NCBI RefSeq assembly: GCF_036014175.1
Contig: NZ_CP107917.1
Location: 1-64,000, forward strand
Source of the DNA: Streptomyces sp. NBC_00443
Lineage (GTDB): Bacteria > Actinomycetota > Actinomycetes > Streptomycetales > Streptomycetaceae
Direction: 5' to 3'
DNA: 64,000 nt
Shown: one piece after another, positions 63,894 through 64,000 of the stretch
Position numbering within the stretch: the stretch's first letter is position 1
Layout of the letters: each line of letters begins with the position of its first letter
Made by a program: the position numbers and the translations under genes
Notes under the pieces: model-generated
Seen by the model: only the letters and a program-made list of their open reading frames with translations
Databases searched by the model: none
Told to the model about the DNA's origin: nothing

Positions 63894-64000
63894 CCGTCCC
63901 TCTCACCCACGCCTCGACAACGGGCCACCGAACCGGCGGAGCAGGCTCCTGGAGTCCGGTCGCCCCATTTCGCCGTGTCACCACGCTCCTGCTCGTGCGT

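Overview
The window is Streptomyces-like DNA: high GC, GTG/TTG starts, GGAGG-type ribosome sites and actinobacterial protein families throughout. The key landmark is an intact tap–tpg operon (about 26.8–29.6 kb) for the telomere-associated protein Tap and the terminal protein Tpg. It places the window on an arm of a linear chromosome or on a linear plasmid, probably near a telomere. No rRNA, tRNA or CRISPR array was seen. Mobile elements and decaying genes are abundant, as expected of subtelomeric accessory DNA.

Layout. 0–3 kb: end of an unknown gene and a DEAH helicase with helicase-associated (HA) repeats, broken by a 1-nt frameshift. 3.1–9.5 kb: a Tn7-like transposition operon (TnsA-like, TnsB-like, TniB/TnsC-like, TniQ) followed by an HA-repeat protein cut off by an IS3-family element. 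The TnsA-like protein seems to have lost its nuclease residues. 10.9–13.6 kb: a HicA-like/HTH small gene pair, and a membrane protein plus zinc-finger/sigma-like protein behind tandem terminators. 14.4–18.2 kb: an OLD-family (ATPase–TOPRIM) nuclease gene split by an IS256-family element with a clean 9-bp target duplication. 18.8–26 kb: a long minus-strand run headed by an HTH–coiled-coil–Z1 protein whose ATPase motifs are substituted, followed by overlapping small genes and a PIN-domain gene. 26–29.6 kb: repeat arrays, tpg, tap. 30.1–31.4 kb: second copy of the first IS3 element, inverted. 32.4–43.2 kb: a polymorphic-toxin operon of a LamG protein, a 2,139-aa RHS protein with a C-terminal deaminase-like toxin, and a SUKH (SMI1/KNR4) immunity protein. 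44–53.5 kb: DUF3291 gene, secreted proteins, a lipoprotein, a broken GNAT gene and remnants of IS5, IS4 (with 10-bp target duplication) and IS110 elements. 54.3–56.8 kb: intact DUF969–DUF979–pcp operon, probably pyroglutamyl-peptide use. 56.8–62 kb: decayed genes and IS3/IS5 remnants plus one intact IS3 element. 62–64 kb: small conserved actinobacterial genes.

Most promising leads: the Tn7-like operon with a nuclease-substituted TnsA and HA-repeat proteins on both sides; and the Z1/PIN overlapping-gene run, whose Z1 protein lacks the usual Walker A lysine and Walker B DEAD residues although its frame is open for about 3 kb. Many single-nucleotide frameshifts occur, but the long RHS, LamG, Z1 and tap frames are intact, so real pseudogenisation is likelier than uniform sequencing error. 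Only the raw reads can settle this. Family assignments come from recalled motifs and have not been checked by database search.
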